Shown: one piece after another, positions 34,862 to 44,300 of the stretch
Numbering within the stretch: the first letter of the stretch is position 1
How the letters are laid out: the number at the start of each line of letters is the position of its first letter
Origin: Numidum massiliense
GTDB taxonomy: Bacteria > Bacillota > Bacilli > Thermoactinomycetales > Novibacillaceae
Reading direction: 5' to 3'
DNA length: 64,000 nucleotides
NCBI RefSeq assembly: GCF_001375555.1
Contig: NZ_CTDZ01000009.1
Location: 1,357,758-1,421,757 of the forward strand
The notes under the pieces: generated by a model
What the model saw: the letters and a program-made list of their open reading frames with translations, nothing else
Told to the model about the DNA's origin: nothing
Database searches by the model: none
Position numbers and translations under genes: made by a program

Positions 34862-35218
34862 TAGTACCAACCGTGACGATCATGAAGACAAACATGCCCA
34901 CCTTATCGAATCGCTGATATACACTGGCGATGACAAAGCCCAAGAAATACAGGTGGATCATGGAAGTAAAGTAGACACACAGTTGCTCGATCACCGTCCC
35001 GTCATTTACATACGGTAAGTGGAAAAAATGTACATCGACACCCCATGCACCTGATAACTTTTCTACGAAAGATAATAGTAGTAACACGATCGTAGAAGCG
35101 GCGCTTATGAGGGCGACTGCCGCAGTTGTCCCCCAGAAAAAATCGATCCGCCGTACGCTAAAACCGAGGGCAAACGGAAACATTTGCGCTAAAGTAATAA
35201 TTCCGATGGCAAACATGT
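34862..35218 (-). pseudogene. Middle part of an ABC permease (Ytr-like), broken on both sides
   Basis: It reads MFAIGIITLAQMFPF, GFSVRRIDFFWGT, VALISAASTIVLLLLSFVEK and YFLGFVIASVYQRFDKVG, with three or four hydrophobic segments, then runs into the IS3 element. Its N-terminus is fused out of frame to the ATPase fragment at about 35213-35220, and its C-terminus lies beyond the IS (33287-33449). Confidence 0.75.
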
Positions 35219-35418
35219 TCTCCGAACACTTTTACCTCGCCATTCGTGGCAAACAACTGCGCTGTCAGCATGCGCATAAGCGTCGTTTTTCCAGCCCCGT
35301 TTCTGCCGAGCAACCCGTATATTTTGTTCGCTTCCACCCTAAAGCTGACCGCATCTACCGCTGTAACGTTTCCGTACGATTTTGTTAACTCTCTCACTTC
35401 GATCACGTTGCTCATCAC
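35216..35418 (-). pseudogene. N-terminal fragment of an ABC ATPase (Ytr-like)
   Basis: It begins MMSNVIEVRELTKSYGNVTAVDAVSF and has Walker A GRNGAGKTT, but homology stops at VKVFGEHV, about 66 residues in. The Q-loop, signature and Walker B are gone. The DNA continues directly into a permease in another frame, so an internal deletion removed the rest of the ATPase and the permease start. The ATG overlaps the stop of the GntR gene. Confidence 0.82.
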
Positions 35419-35783
35419 ACGTTATCTCCTTTCGCGATCATGTCTGTTAGTTGTTTTGTCGTAATCCCTAGTTTTTTCGCTTCGCGGAGCATCGTTACGA
35501 CATACTGCTCAAAAAACAGTTGCCTTCGCTTCTCCATCAATATGTGCCGCGCCTCTTTAGTGACGAACATTCCAATCCCTCGCTTTTTGTACAAAATGCC
35601 TTGCTCGACTAACACGTTCACGCCTTTCGCTGCGGTCGCTGGATTGATCTGGTAATAGGAAGCAAACTGGTTCGTAGAAGGAACTTGGTCCTCTGCGGAC
35701 AGCCTCCCCTCAATGATGTCGTCTTCGATCCGTTCAGCAATTTGGAGGAAAATCGGACGGCTGTCATCGATCAACACACTCAC
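35415..35783 (-). CDS. YtrA-like GntR-family regulator
   Basis: A 122-residue short GntR protein of the YtrA branch: RPIFLQIAERIEDDIIEGRLSAEDQVPSTNQFASYYQINPATAAKGVNVLVEQGILYKKRGIGMFVT, then a brief C-terminal helix pair. YtrA proteins repress a following ABC transporter induced by cell-wall antibiotics. That transporter is wrecked here, so this regulator is intact but has lost its operon. The start is GTG (35783 or 35777). Confidence 0.85.
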   Translation of the reverse strand: MSVLIDDSRPIFLQIAERIEDDIIEGRLSAEDQVPSTNQFASYYQINPATAAKGVNVLVEQGILYKKRGIGMFVTKEARHILMEKRRQLFFEQYVVTMLREAKKLGITTKQLTDMIAKGDNV

Positions 35784-35877
35784 CCCTTCAGTACTCCTTC
35801 GGTTAGTTACTCATGTAACTAACCATATACGTGTTAAACCTCCTCGTCAATAATTATTTTTAAAAATAGATTGGTCT

Positions 35878-35958
35878 ATGACCGTCCCGAACGTCGGCTA
35901 CTTCGCTTACATAGCAGATGTGAACGGTCTCGTTTTCGGCGTCATCTTGCCGCCCTGA
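35878..35958 (+). pseudogene. C-terminal scrap of a VOC-family gene
   Basis: The 26 codons before TGA read MTVPNVGYFAYIADVNGLVF plus GVILPP, the typical end of VOC/glyoxalase-like proteins (GYFAYxxDxxGNxFG). Nothing recognisable precedes it. Confidence 0.6.
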
Positions 35959-36083
35959 TTACGTTGTAGCAGCGAAAGGATACACACCCGATAACAGACT
36001 TAAGAATGTTCCGAAATGACCGATTTACGCGGGCGACCTTCGCCGGATACTGATCACATTCGTTTTAGAAGGCTTACTGTTTA

Positions 36084-36323
36084 ATGGTTGCGCAAATGAG
36101 TCAATCGCTCAGCGTAGCTACGGAAATGGCGGCAAAACTTGAAACTCCGCTCGGTGAACAACTATTATTAGTAATAGATAATGCTTTTTTGGAGGGGATG
36201 AGTGCTGCGCTCTTGACGTGTGTCGGCGTCATCGCGATCGGGATTGTCCTAACGGCTCTCTTCCTCCCTTCGCGCGCCGAGCGCGTTGCCAAAAAAGCGG
36301 ACCAGACGGAGGTGTCCAGTTAA
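36084..36323 (+). pseudogene. C-terminal fragment of an EmrB/QacA-type MFS transporter
   Basis: 79 residues with one membrane helix. VAQMSQSLSVATEM, DNAFLEGMSAALLTCVGVI and LTALFLPSRAERV match the last segment of 14-helix drug exporters. The other 12 or 13 helices are absent. Confidence 0.65.
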
Positions 36324-36335
36324 ATTAACCGATGA

Positions 36336-36821
36336 AAATATCCGACTATACGAACCGCAGACGACATAGAAATCCCCGATACCGGACATACACTAACCGA
36401 CTTCATTGCGGTGCTGAAGGGCATGATGGACGCAGTTAACGACATTGCAGCTAAGTCGTCGCTAGCGGTGCAAAAAGTTGTTGTCGGCATAATCGACAAC
36501 GAGCAATTAATGGACGTTTACTGGGAGCAGTTCGCCGCCCCTCGGCGTGAGGCTCTCGCCCACATTTTACAAAAAGGAATCGCCCGCGGCGAAATCCGTC
36601 CTGATGTCGATGTGGAAGATGTGATTGACATCGTTGAGGGCGTCTACTTCTATGCATTGCTTTTTAAAAAGGAAAAAATAGACCCCGCACATTGGTTCCA
36701 AAAGACGGGTGCACTTCTTATACGCGGTATTTCTAATGAAGCGACGAAAACGGTGAAAAATACGTCGAACGATGCGACGGCAGAACGTATGGACCAGTCA
36801 CACGACGATGGACAATGCTAA
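36336..36821 (+). pseudogene. TetR-family regulator lacking its DNA-binding domain
   Basis: From about 36360 the frame reads DDIEIPDTGHTLTDFIAVLK, then VYWEQFAAPRREALAHILQKGIARGEIRPDVDVEDVIDIVEGVYFYALLF. This is the C-terminal ligand-binding half of a TetR protein of the TetR_C_33-like type. The N-terminal helix-turn-helix is missing, and the frame closes just upstream. It follows the MFS fragment, as a regulator-exporter pair would. A diverged copy of part of it lies at 60560-60632. Confidence 0.72.
36615..36690 (+). repeat. Dispersed repeat, copy 1 (TetR fragment)
   Basis: About 75 bases that recur on the opposite strand at 60560-60632 with about five differences, including the shared string CTTCTATGCATTGCTTTTTA. 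Confidence 0.85.
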
Positions 36822-36922
36822 GGGGGACAACACAGCAGAGGACAATGTGGATGAACCAAATGGCATACGAAGCAAACAAACGTTAAAACTTGGACCGGAT
36901 TTGTACGACATGCGATCAATTA

Positions 36923-36961
36923 GCTTGCCACTCCTTAGCTACTCGTCAAGGGGTGGCAAGC
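36923..36961. terminator. Hairpin near the convergent gap
   Basis: GCTTGCCACTCCTT and AAGGGGTGGCAAGC form a long stem around an 11-base loop, without a U tract. Just beyond it ATTAACTCTGTTA is tandemly repeated (36981-37006). Confidence 0.5.
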
Positions 36962-37034
36962 GTTCGATCACCGTGACGCTATTAACTCTGTTAATTAACT
37001 CTGTTACCTGTTGCGGAACAGTACAATAATTCTA

Positions 37035-37943
37035 TTACAAATAAACAACCCTCCCGTCCTTACGGCTTTCGTTAGCCGCTTCGATGAAACGGACGATTTC
37101 TAGCGTTTCAGCGGGATCGATCGGCGCTTCCCCTGTCCGGAACATCGTGATAATGTGTTCCAACATACTGGCGTAAAACGGTTTGTCGTCAGCGGACACA
37201 TCGACGTAAGACGTCGCCCTTTCCCGGTGAAGGAGCGCTCCGAACGCCATGTTCCCTTTGCGATTACCGCGAATCGTACCGATTCGTCCATCCGACCACA
37301 CCCCGACGACGAGATCGTGATCCTCGTTGGATACGGCGGTTACTTGCCGACACCCTTTACCTAGAGCGGCATACAGCATTTCTACCGTATGAATCCCGTA
37401 CCAAAACAAACCCGGCTGGGTCGGTTCAATTTCCATCGGACCGTAGGCATCACAGGCAATAATGTCACCGCTACCGCCCGAATCGTTAAGTGCATACGTG
37501 AACCCTTCCGAGTAGCGCAAGGCGGAACAACTCATGATCGGAATGCCGTATGTGTAAGCCTCTCGCGCGATCGCCTTAGCTTCGGCGGATGAAACGGCAA
37601 AAGGCTTGTCGATAAATACTGGTTTTCGGTAAGGTGCGATGCGCTTAAACTGCTCAAGGTGAACACGGCCGTCGACCGATTCTAACAGTATCGCATCACA
37701 CTGCTCGGCAACTGCTTCCGGTGAATCGACAATGTTGACGTTGTACCCCTCGCGCAGTTTGTTCGCGATGCCTTCGATGCGCGTGTAACTTAACGCAAAA
37801 TCGGGAGAGCCACCCGGGAAAGCGGCCACGACTTTGCCACCCGGCACGTGATGCGCGGCGCTTGTATCGTTGAGTAGTTGGGTGAAAGCCGGAACGTGCG
37901 ACGTGTCACACCCGATGATGCCGATGTTTATGCTAGTAGACAT
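37035..37943 (-). CDS. Gfo/Idh/MocA family oxidoreductase
   Basis: A 302-residue NAD(P)-dependent sugar or cyclitol dehydrogenase. The Rossmann start reads INIGIIGCDTSHVPAFTQLL (a DTSH-type subfamily), the substrate-site Lys is in VFIDKPFAVS and the conserved His in WYGIHTVEMLY. The ATG at 37943 has GGAGGA six bases upstream. It lies about 95 bp downstream of a DegT aminotransferase gene. In NtdABC-type pathways such a pair interconverts a 3-keto sugar and an amino sugar; a similar step is inferred here. Confidence 0.83.
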   Translation of the reverse strand: MSTSINIGIIGCDTSHVPAFTQLLNDTSAAHHVPGGKVVAAFPGGSPDFALSYTRIEGIANKLREGYNVNIVDSPEAVAEQCDAILLESVDGRVHLEQFKRIAPYRKPVFIDKPFAVSSAEAKAIAREAYTYGIPIMSCSALRYSEGFTYALNDSGGSGDIIACDAYGPMEIEPTQPGLFWYGIHTVEMLYAALGKGCRQVTAVSNEDHDLVVGVWSDGRIGTIRGNRKGNMAFGALLHRERATSYVDVSADDKPFYASMLEHIITMFRTGEAPIDPAETLEIVRFIEAANESRKDGRVVYL

Positions 37944-38039
37944 TGTTAATCCTCCATTTGGTGTCAATCCCTCATTAGTTACAGGACAATTTATAGTCGC
38001 GATTCGATACATCTGTACATTTTGCAGTACAAAATTGGC

Positions 38040-39287
38040 TCATTTGGCGTAATGATGGGCGACCTTACGAATCGCCTCAATGATATCTTCGACGTCGCGC
38101 TCGGAGTAAAACTCACTAACCGGCATGTTGATTGCTGTCCGTAAAATTGCTTCGGCGTGAGGGCAAAGGCCAGTCTCATAGCGAACGTCGCTCAAGTCGA
38201 ATGGAAAGTGGCTATTTTCATATGCTTGTCGCTGTCTAAACAGTCCGTGCTCGTAAACGGCGTGCGGGATGTAACCAGGCGAACACGGAATGCCTTCGGC
38301 ACTTAATGCCGCGGCAAACGTATCCCGCGCACACGTTAGCTCTTGTTCTTCGATTCGAAACATGTAAAACCAATAGGAGCACTTCCCTCCCGCTGTCACT
38401 TCGTGTGGGAAAATGCCGGGCAATCCCGAGATACTTGCTGTAATGCGGTCTCCGTAGCGCCGCCTCTTTTCACAAATCGCGGGTAGTTTTTTCAGCTGGG
38501 CAATCCCGACCGCACCTTGAAGTTCCGTCATGCGGTAGTTCGGCGCTAATGTGTGAATGCTGCCTGTAACATTTTGGCTAAAACGTCGATAGTTTTTATC
38601 GGCAAACGCATGCACGCGATAGTGATCTGCCTCTTCCCCGGAGTTGACAGTGACGATTCCCCCGTCCCCCGTCGAAATGTGTTTAAAATCATTCGTGCTA
38701 AAACAGCCGTAGTCACCGATCGTCCCGACAAGTTTTCCTTTGTAGTAAGACAAATAACTTTGTGCGCAATCTTCCACGACTTTTAGCTTATGTTCCCGGG
38801 CGATGGCCATGATCTGATCCATGTCACAAGGGTTACCTGCGAGATGGACGACGAGAATCGCCTTCGTCCGCGGCGTAATACACTGTTCAATCGACTTCGG
38901 ATCCATGTTGTACGTGTGCGGGTGTAGATCGGCGAACACCGGTATCGCGTTTTGATACAAAATGCCGACAAGCGTTCCCATATCCGTAATCGGGGATGTA
39001 ATGACTTCATCGCCTACCGTTACTCCGGCGGCGAGCAACGCGACGTGAATCGCCGCTGTACCGGAAGACGTTGCCACACTGTAAGGCACACCGTACATCT
39101 GATTAAAATCATCCAGAAACGTTTTCACTTTACCCCCGGAGTGGTAGAACAACGTGTTTTGTTCTAGTGCCTCTAACAACTGTCTCGCTTCCGCCAATCC
39201 AAACCGCTTACCCGTTCCAAACGACGTCGTTTTAACTTTCGGGCCACCGTCAATCGCTAACGCGTCATTCGTCACGCTCTTATCCAT
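38040..39287 (-). CDS. DegT/DnrJ/EryC1/StrS aminotransferase 1
   Basis: A 415-residue PLP-dependent aminotransferase acting on keto-sugars. GTAAIHVALLAAG binds the cofactor phosphate, ILVVHLAGNPCDMDQI and VEDCAQSYLS hold the Asp that contacts PLP, and the Schiff-base Lys is in STNDFKHISTGDGG. The ATG follows TAGGAGG. It is one of two such enzymes in the locus (the other is at 48695-49972); they are clearly diverged, suggesting different steps. Confidence 0.88.
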   Translation of the reverse strand: MDKSVTNDALAIDGGPKVKTTSFGTGKRFGLAEARQLLEALEQNTLFYHSGGKVKTFLDDFNQMYGVPYSVATSSGTAAIHVALLAAGVTVGDEVITSPITDMGTLVGILYQNAIPVFADLHPHTYNMDPKSIEQCITPRTKAILVVHLAGNPCDMDQIMAIAREHKLKVVEDCAQSYLSYYKGKLVGTIGDYGCFSTNDFKHISTGDGGIVTVNSGEEADHYRVHAFADKNYRRFSQNVTGSIHTLAPNYRMTELQGAVGIAQLKKLPAICEKRRRYGDRITASISGLPGIFPHEVTAGGKCSYWFYMFRIEEQELTCARDTFAAALSAEGIPCSPGYIPHAVYEHGLFRQRQAYENSHFPFDLSDVRYETGLCPHAEAILRTAINMPVSEFYSERDVEDIIEAIRKVAHHYAK

Positions 39288-39368
39288 AATTTCGCCTCCT
39301 AACTCATATAAAAGAGGTTCGCTTAAACCTCCATTATTTAGGGGGTTCCCCTTACGCGCCTTCCACGG

Positions 39369-41186
39369 TTAAAAAGCATCCAGTTTAACAGTTTTCTCAC
39401 CCGGGACGAGATCGACAACTAGCCGCTGGCACGGAATTCCGCGATACATGACGATTGCACTACCCGAATTCGCTTCCTCCGTTGTATCACCTAGTCTTGC
39501 ATCACCCTTTACCGGTATATAGACGACAGCTTGTTTTAATTCAGCAGCGCTCACAATTTTGATGGCGGACGATCCGTCTGTAGCTTTCACCACTTCGCCG
39601 ACCACATCATCCGCTTCGGCGCGATCCACGCCTTCGATGTGGACGGTACGGCGCGCCCGCTCCCATTCGTTAATACGTTTCGTCGTCCACCAAGGTATAC
39701 CGCGTCGCATCGTTTCATGGAACAATGACTTGATCGCTTTTCTTACACTTTCGTTGTTGTGAATGTGCACTTGGTGAAAAAGAAAGTGAGCGACACCGCC
39801 GACCCGCTCCACCTGAGCGAGTAAAGGGTACATAATATCACTTCGACCCCAGTAATCCGAAAGGTCTAAGTCTTGTGTGAGGAAGCCGATCTCTAGCACG
39901 TTATATAGGCGATTCTCCTCGTCAAACAGTGCAATCGGTCGGTACGGGTGACACGTGCCGAATACGAAACCGCGGTTACCACCTTTGCTCGGGCCCCGCG
40001 TCTGGTCAACCTCAATCCCAACATCCTCACACCAGGCAAACAATTCGCCCCACCCTTCAAAACGGGTGTAATGGTTTTTGTTGCTCGTGACTTCTTCTAA
40101 ACCAGTCGCTTCTCTCAACCAACTGAACTGACGCTTAAATTCTGCTTCCCTCCACTTCCCCCCTTGATCTTCCATGGCATTATAGTGAAAAGCGAGTTCA
40201 TGTCCCGCTGCTCGCACGCGGTCGTAAATATAGGAGCTGTAACCCGGTTCAATCATGCACCAAGTTGATGTAACACCGAAGGGCTCTAACAGCTTCAACG
40301 TCGTCTCTGCCGACTCGTCAATATTGTGATCGCTATCGTGGGATAAGTGGGCGACTGCGCTAATGCCGGCAGGCAAGTATCCTAAAATCGGAACAGTATA
40401 GCCCTGTTTTAGCGAAGCGTTTACGATTAAGCGCACGACCGCCTCCCGCCACAAATCACAGTAGGGCAAGGCGAAGTATGCACCTCCCGAAGGGGTAAAT
40501 CGGCGGTCCCACTCCCAATCTTGCTGCAACGTGTCTTCCGCTTTTAAGATGCCATCGTCGAGTGGCGCCGTACCGTCCGGGGCGGGCATGCCGTCTTCAG
40601 TCACTGGCTGATCGCCTTGTTGAAGCAACACCATCGTTCCAAAAACGTCAACGGCGCAAACGATGGCCCTCCCGCGCACGAACGCCGCTTCATAAAACAC
40701 CGCTTGCAGCGCTGAACCGTGTGGTCCATAGCGTAGTTCACCGGAGGACTTCCAATCAAGTTGCCAGTGCGCGTCTTCGCGGTCACCGACAACGAGCGAC
40801 TTCGCCCCTAGAAAACGAAGTGGTTCCGGATTGTTCTGCTCGTCTGGCAATGACGCATAGCCAGAAGGTAACTGACGGAGCGTAAACAGACCGAGACGAT
40901 TACCTAACGCCCCCGCACCGCCAAATTGAATTACCGTCCCGCCAGCGCGGACAAAATCGATGATTTCCGGTACATCTTCCCTTTCTACTAACGAAGCGTC
41001 GGGAATAAGGAGCACATCGGTTACCGAGGGACTAATCGTCCGTGGTTTCACGAAATGGTACGATAGCCCGGCATGCTGTAAAACTTCTTGTGCGAACAAG
41101 GAAAAACAATTTTTTCCTTCTGTAAACCGCCGCCGATACGTTTCTATAGGGTGAAAGACCCCTAATCTTGCAATATCGAGTCTCAC
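39369..41186 (-). CDS. Two-domain protein: amidotransferase-like plus NodB-like deacetylase
   Basis: A 605-residue protein without a signal peptide. Residues 1-270 resemble a class I glutamine-amidotransferase-like (trehalose-utilisation or beta-galactosidase-trimerisation type) domain: DVLLIPDASLVEREDVPEIIDFVRAGGTVIQFGG. Residues about 275-520 are NodB-like: HLSHDSDHN (283-288) and GHELAFH (328-334) supply the Asp/His/His metal site. The GTG at 41186 is chosen because AAAGGAG lies nine bases upstream. It sits between the aminotransferase and the lyase genes. A cytoplasmic deacetylase for imported oligosaccharide is a guess. Confidence 0.65.
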   Translation of the reverse strand: MRLDIARLGVFHPIETYRRRFTEGKNCFSLFAQEVLQHAGLSYHFVKPRTISPSVTDVLLIPDASLVEREDVPEIIDFVRAGGTVIQFGGAGALGNRLGLFTLRQLPSGYASLPDEQNNPEPLRFLGAKSLVVGDREDAHWQLDWKSSGELRYGPHGSALQAVFYEAAFVRGRAIVCAVDVFGTMVLLQQGDQPVTEDGMPAPDGTAPLDDGILKAEDTLQQDWEWDRRFTPSGGAYFALPYCDLWREAVVRLIVNASLKQGYTVPILGYLPAGISAVAHLSHDSDHNIDESAETTLKLLEPFGVTSTWCMIEPGYSSYIYDRVRAAGHELAFHYNAMEDQGGKWREAEFKRQFSWLREATGLEEVTSNKNHYTRFEGWGELFAWCEDVGIEVDQTRGPSKGGNRGFVFGTCHPYRPIALFDEENRLYNVLEIGFLTQDLDLSDYWGRSDIMYPLLAQVERVGGVAHFLFHQVHIHNNESVRKAIKSLFHETMRRGIPWWTTKRINEWERARRTVHIEGVDRAEADDVVGEVVKATDGSSAIKIVSAAELKQAVVYIPVKGDARLGDTTEEANSGSAIVMYRGIPCQRLVVDLVPGEKTVKLDAF

Positions 41187-41318
41187 GGACGTCATCTCCT
41201 TTATTTCGCCATAACATTTGCCCCATTTATCTTCATTGTGTCGCATCGTATTCTACGGGGCAAGGACTTTAAAGTGGCGTAAATTAGTTTCCCCTCTGCA
41301 TCCTCGCCCCGTCTATGA

Positions 41319-44300
41319 CTATTTTTGGACCGACCACGTTTTCGTCAGCGGTATTGAAAATGCTGCCCCCTTGGAAATGTCATACACATACCCTTTCGCA
41401 AAATCTTCGTCGTCGACAAATCGCCGTACGAGCGTCACATCGCCGATCTTGAGCGTGTAGCGGTTTCCCTTTTTGCGCTTGATCCCTTTAATTTCGTACA
41501 CCGCGTTGCGCTCCCCGTCGTTGGCGACGTAAATGTAGGCGCCCGTTAGGTTCAGCTGCTTCGGAAGGGCAGATTTGTCAAAGGTTACCTCGATCTCATT
41601 CGCTAGGCTGAGATCCTTTGTGAAATTCGTTACTTTTCCATCGAGAGAACCGTAAGGCATGCGCACGAGTGGCTTGTCTTTTTTCGCTAATAAAGTACCA
41701 TCGTGAAGGTAACTGTGCAGTTGACGGTCGTCTTTTTCGCTATAAACTCCGAAAAAGCCTTTGAACGTAAACGTATCGTCCACCGTGTACGTCGCTTGCG
41801 GATTAAGCGAGTTAACGATGTAATCGACCCGCCCGTTTGTAAGTTCTACTTTCACGGCCACCGCTTCGCTCCCGGAAACAACTTTACCCTTCACTTTTAG
41901 CGGCACTTGCGTGATTGCGCGAATAAAACGTTCACCTTTATACGGTTCGAGCACTGAAGTAAACAAGCTGTCCAAGTTCTCTCCGCTACGATGGGCGATT
42001 AAATAACGTAAGTTTTTCGGATTGCCCGGTTTGTTTTGCGGCGGAACCCCGTCGGCCAAAGCAACTTCATCGAAGTCACCTAGCATCGTCAACCTTAAGT
42101 GAACGTCCTCATCTTTTTTTAACACATTCCACGTGTCCACCACATCCCAATCGGCACTAAAACGACTACCCGGATCTTCGTCCCGCGCGGCGTTTGCCAA
42201 ATAATGAAATCCACTCCCCATATATCCTGGGCCGTCTACACTGTCTACCCGTTCGCCGTACGCCACATCCGGTCCGGCATACGTGCCAGTCGGCTGTTCT
42301 ACGAGATTGAGCCCATCCGTAGTGACCACACCCTCCGCACCGTGGAAACTGAAATGGTGGTCGTCGCCACCTTTCACGCGGAAAAAGTCAACCGTATACG
42401 CATTGGACTCATTCACTTTGATCATCGCCGTCGTCCGCCGATACTGTTCTGTTTGCGGGTATACGTGCGGCGCTTCTACGTCGATCAGCTTGACCACTTC
42501 CTCGTCGGAAAAATGGTGCGGAAAGCCACCCCACTGCGCCTGTTGCTTCGATTTATCGACGACGACCGTATTATGGCTCACCGTGTTATTCACCCACTGG
42601 TGCCGATGTTTGTCGTTAGCGTCAGCAAATTCGGGATACCCGAGATCAGGTGCTAAATCGAGTCCAAAGGCGTGAAGGCCCACATTTAACGTGTCGCGGT
42701 GGCCGTGTCCGCTGCTGCGACCGTAATACGTCCACACATCGCGTAACGTGTTACTTTTACCGGCCATTTCGTCGCGCTCTTTTCGGGCCTCTCGATCTAG
42801 CAAGGACAAGTTGCGAATCCCCATTTTGTAATTCGTCGCTGCCTCGTGCTTGCCGATCCCTGTGAAGGTCATCGTATGGGTACCTTCGGTTAAGGTCATA
42901 GTGGCAATTGTGGCAAAGTCGTCGGTTCGTTCACCATAAAAGTCAAATTCTCCTACGAGATGATCATCGATCCTTATTTCGTAAATACCGTAAGAAGGCG
43001 CTTTAAACGGTAGTAGCGCGATTTCGTATTCGTCCGTTTTTGGCACGTCGATAGCAAACTGAATCATCGCCCCAGTGTCATTCGCTTCCAACTGAATCGT
43101 TCCTGAGTCTTCGAAAAATTTATAGTCCGTGTTCTGCTCTACCACTTCCAATTGGGGAAACGGGTAAGTGATGCCGAAGGAATCGCGGACACCCCTCCCA
43201 TCCCGTAATGCGGTAAAACCGTAACCCGTCAAATGTGAGCTCTTTAAATTTAAGGGGCCGTGTTCATCGATGACAGCTTTAATCCCGTTTGCTACCGCTT
43301 CGGGGTGATCAGAGAACACATCACCGTGTAACCCTTCTGTTCGGTTACTATTTAGAAAATAGGCGAGCTGTGCAAAGATCGGATCGCCAAACTTTTCAAA
43401 GGCCTTCACCATTTCGTTGAGCTTGAGCACATTTATATTCGGGGCACCAGTTTTTCCGTGATCACCGATTGAAGGTATATATTTTTCACTTAGGAGCAAC
43501 GGGTACATACTGGAAAACATCTTGCGAAACTTTACATTTTGATACAAATCAGCAACAGGGTAACGGTCATAGTCGTCGAGGATGTCGGCCGTCATTAAAA
43601 ATTGCTGCAGCCACAGTTGGTTGTATTCGGGCGCTGCTTCGTTGCCATGTCCATCGCGATCAACTAAATTGACGAGTGTCGGAAGTATGTTGCCGCCGGT
43701 TACGCGGTAAGGATTCGTTAACCGCGTACCCGCTTGGAAATTAAAGTCGAGCCATTCCTTCGTTTCCGGATTCGTATCGAGAACGACAGCTGCCATGGCG
43801 AGGGCACTTTGATGCATGCCGTTGTTACCGAATATTTGTGCCTTCTTCACCGCGGGAAACACTTGGCGTACGATACCGTCTTCGATGTTGCGCCTAATCC
43901 CTTGCGCGCTGTCTTTCGGGTTAGTTAACTGGTGTTGCGCCGCTTTTTCCCGCAAAAACGCAATGAGCTGTTCGTCGTCCATCGCCGGGTAAAACGCGTC
44001 GTAGGCACTTAACAAGTCTTTCACAAGGGACGTTTCCCAAATGGACCCAATCGCTTTCCCCAAACCCGTCCCACCGTGTGAATTGAGGTAAACCGATTTG
44101 TCAAATTGTGCAACGTCTAAAGTCGGATAAATGTCCGCCACGCGATCGAGTAAGATGGAGCCTGCCCGGGCGTATTTGACATCTCCTGTGTACAAATAAG
44201 CGTCCCGGAACGCCCGTAACGCATCGTGAATGAGCGCCGTTCCTTGTCCATACCACAAATTCCAATGGACATAGTAAGCGATAAACGTGTACCGGTTACC

